This document shows, piece by piece, positions 6,415 to 7,348 of a stretch of DNA of 7,348 nucleotides. The DNA lies in the NCBI GenBank assembly GCA_964441535.1, contig CAYTXQ010000038.1, forward strand, positions 1 through 7,348. Reading direction: 5' to 3'. This DNA comes from CAYNLX01 sp964441535 (GTDB lineage: Bacteria; Bacillota_I; Bacilli_A; RF39; UBA660). Position numbers and translations under genes: made by a program. The notes beneath the pieces were generated by a model. It worked only from the letters and a program-made list of their open reading frames with translations, did not search any database and had not been told where the DNA came from. Each line of letters opens with the position of its first letter. The first letter of the stretch is position 1.

Positions 6415-6443
6415 ATTATATTTTAAATTAAGAAAATTGTGAC
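6415..6443 (-). promoter_or_regulatory. Candidate promoter of the LysM gene (left arm of a divergent pair)
   Basis: On the minus strand, GTCACA (6438-6443, 4 of 6 to TTGACA) and a perfect TATAAT (6415-6420) are 17 nt apart. The predicted start near 6408 leaves a very short leader beginning at the Shine-Dalgarno AAAGAGG (6402-6408). The -35 overlaps that of the opposite gene by five bases. A sporulation-sigma reading cannot be excluded. Confidence 0.5.
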
Positions 6444-6467
6444 ATTTTACCCAGTACTGAATATATT
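6439..6467 (+). promoter_or_regulatory. Candidate promoter of the SleC-like gene (right arm of a divergent pair)
   Basis: GTGACA (6439-6444, 5 of 6 to TTGACA) and TATATT (6462-6467) are 17 nt apart. Initiation near 6474 would fall at the Shine-Dalgarno AGAGGTG (6473-6479), an unusually short leader that lowers confidence, although the promoters of the LysM and DedA genes give similarly short leaders. Confidence 0.42.
6452..6459. other. Palindrome CAGTACTG in the divergent promoter region
   Basis: A perfect 8-bp palindrome lies inside the spacer of the plus-strand promoter, 2 bp before its -10 and just upstream of the -35 of the minus-strand promoter. It is more GC-rich than its surroundings. 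A regulator bound here could affect both genes, but no known consensus is recognised. Confidence 0.35.
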
Positions 6468-6485
6468 GTAATAGAGGTGTAATAT

Positions 6486-7348
6486 ATGTCAAAAGGTTAT
6501 TTAATTGTGAATGTGTATGTAGATACCATAGCAGAACCCATTAATAGTGCTACAGTAGTAGTAACTGGAGATAATTATGAAAGAAGTTTTACAACAGATA
6601 TTGATGGTAAAACTCCTACTATCGAATTAGATGCTCCTTTAAAAGAATATTCCTTAACTCCTCAAAAAGAAGTAAGACCTTATTCAATATATAGTTTAAG
6701 AGTATCAAAACCAGGATATGAAACTACTATAGTTAATGGAGTTCAGGTTCTTCCAGAAGAAACTTCAATCCAAAATGTATATTTGCCAATTCAAACTTCA
6801 ACTGTAGCAACTTTTGCTAGTACAACAGATAATGTAATAAACTTACCTCCCCATTCTTTATGGGAAGAAGAAAGAAAAAGTCAAAGGAATAATGGAATAG
6901 AAGGTGTTTTTATGAGAGTTTTACCCGATGTTGCTATTCCGGAATACATAATGGTACATGATGGAATTCCTTCTAATACAAATGCTGCTAATTATTATGT
7001 ACCTTTTACAGATTATATTAAAAATGTTGCTTCTGGAGAAATATATAGTACATGGCCTAAAGAAGCCATTAGAGCAAATATATATGCCATCCTATCTTTT
7101 ACAATGAATAGGATATTTACAGAATGGTATAAATCGCAGGGGTATAAATTTACAATAACTTCATCACCTAAATATGATCAAATATACGTACACAATAGAA
7201 CTATATTTAAAACTATATCTGATATTGTAGATCAAATATTTAATTATTATATACAACTACCTGGTAAAAATTTTCCTTTTTTAGCCCAATATAATGATGG
7301 TATTGAAACTAATAATCAAGGATGGCTTAGTCAATGGGGATCTAAATA
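6486..7348 (+). CDS. SleC-like spore cortex-lytic protein with SpoIID-type domain (5' part, cut by window edge)
   Basis: An open frame of 287 codons runs off the right edge. Residues 1-100 form a beta-rich, carboxypeptidase-regulatory-like domain (GYLIVNVYV, INSATVVVTG, YSLRVSKPGYETTIVNGVQVLP). After a linker, residues 170-287 match the SpoIID/LytB-type domain as found in clostridial SleC preproproteins: VPFTDYIKNVASGEIYSTWPKEA, then NRIFTEWYKSQGY, and a GWLSQWGSK end motif. In SpoIID the Glu of the equivalent E-x-x-x-WP-x-EA motif is catalytic in a lytic transglycosylase; here that is Glu185, by analogy. SleC degrades spore cortex during germination after proteolytic activation. The family usually continues with a C-terminal PG_binding_1 domain, which would be outside the window. 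No signal peptide is present, as for mother-cell-made spore enzymes. The ATG has AGAGGTG 6 nt upstream. A vegetative wall hydrolase paralogue is the main alternative. Confidence 0.8.
   Translation, partial: MSKGYLIVNVYVDTIAEPINSATVVVTGDNYERSFTTDIDGKTPTIELDAPLKEYSLTPQKEVRPYSIYSLRVSKPGYETTIVNGVQVLPEETSIQNVYLPIQTSTVATFASTTDNVINLPPHSLWEEERKSQRNNGIEGVFMRVLPDVAIPEYIMVHDGIPSNTNAANYYVPFTDYIKNVASGEIYSTWPKEAIRANIYAILSFTMNRIFTEWYKSQGYKFTITSSPKYDQIYVHNRTIFKTISDIVDQIFNYYIQLPGKNFPFLAQYNDGIETNNQGWLSQWGSK

Overview
The window comes from a strongly AT-rich, low-GC Gram-positive bacterium of the Bacillota type. The supporting signs are strong AGGAG-type ribosome binding sites, a T-box leader ahead of aspS, a spore-cortex-lytic (SleC-type) protein, LysM and peptidoglycan-binding domains, and TTGACA/TATAAT-like promoters. 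The gene at 5793-6392 ends in TGA, so TGA is a stop codon and the Mollicutes code does not apply. The overall style resembles uncultured gut Bacilli/Clostridia lineages, but species cannot be assigned from this window.

Layout. Everything from 1 to 6392 is on the minus strand, so reading order runs right to left; the last gene (6486 to the right edge) is on the plus strand. In transcription order, the minus genes are: a peptidoglycan-binding plus double-LysM protein (5793-6392); a protein with a transglutaminase-like C-H-D triad (4262-5725); a T-box leader (about 3969-4222) and aspS (2210-3946); a DedA-family membrane protein (1526-2155); an ATP-grasp ligase resembling D-aspartate ligases (259-1482); and the start of a secreted thioredoxin-fold protein (1-248, cut by the window edge). 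The plus-strand gene is a SleC-like protein with a SpoIID-type domain, cut by the right edge. Recognisable promoters precede most of the genes, so this is mostly a string of single transcription units. The exception is the ATP-grasp/thioredoxin pair, which looks translationally coupled.

How the genes fit together. Five of the seven genes can be tied to the cell envelope or spore wall: SleC-like enzyme, LysM/peptidoglycan-binding protein, DedA lipid-carrier transporter family, ligase of the D-aspartate (cross-bridge) type, and exported thioredoxin-fold protein. The divergent SleC-like/LysM pair shares one short intergenic region with overlapping -35 elements.

The most interesting observation concerns aspS. 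The T-box leader has a clear AGTA/GAA specifier loop, and the triplet in the specifier position reads AAC (asparagine), not GAC (aspartate). The enzyme also carries His in the RDHGG motif of its anticodon-binding domain, where discriminating AspRSs such as that of E. coli carry Leu. Together these suggest a non-discriminating AspRS whose expression follows uncharged tRNA-Asn, feeding tRNA-dependent asparagine synthesis. No CRISPR array, insertion sequence, tRNA, rRNA or obvious defence system is present.
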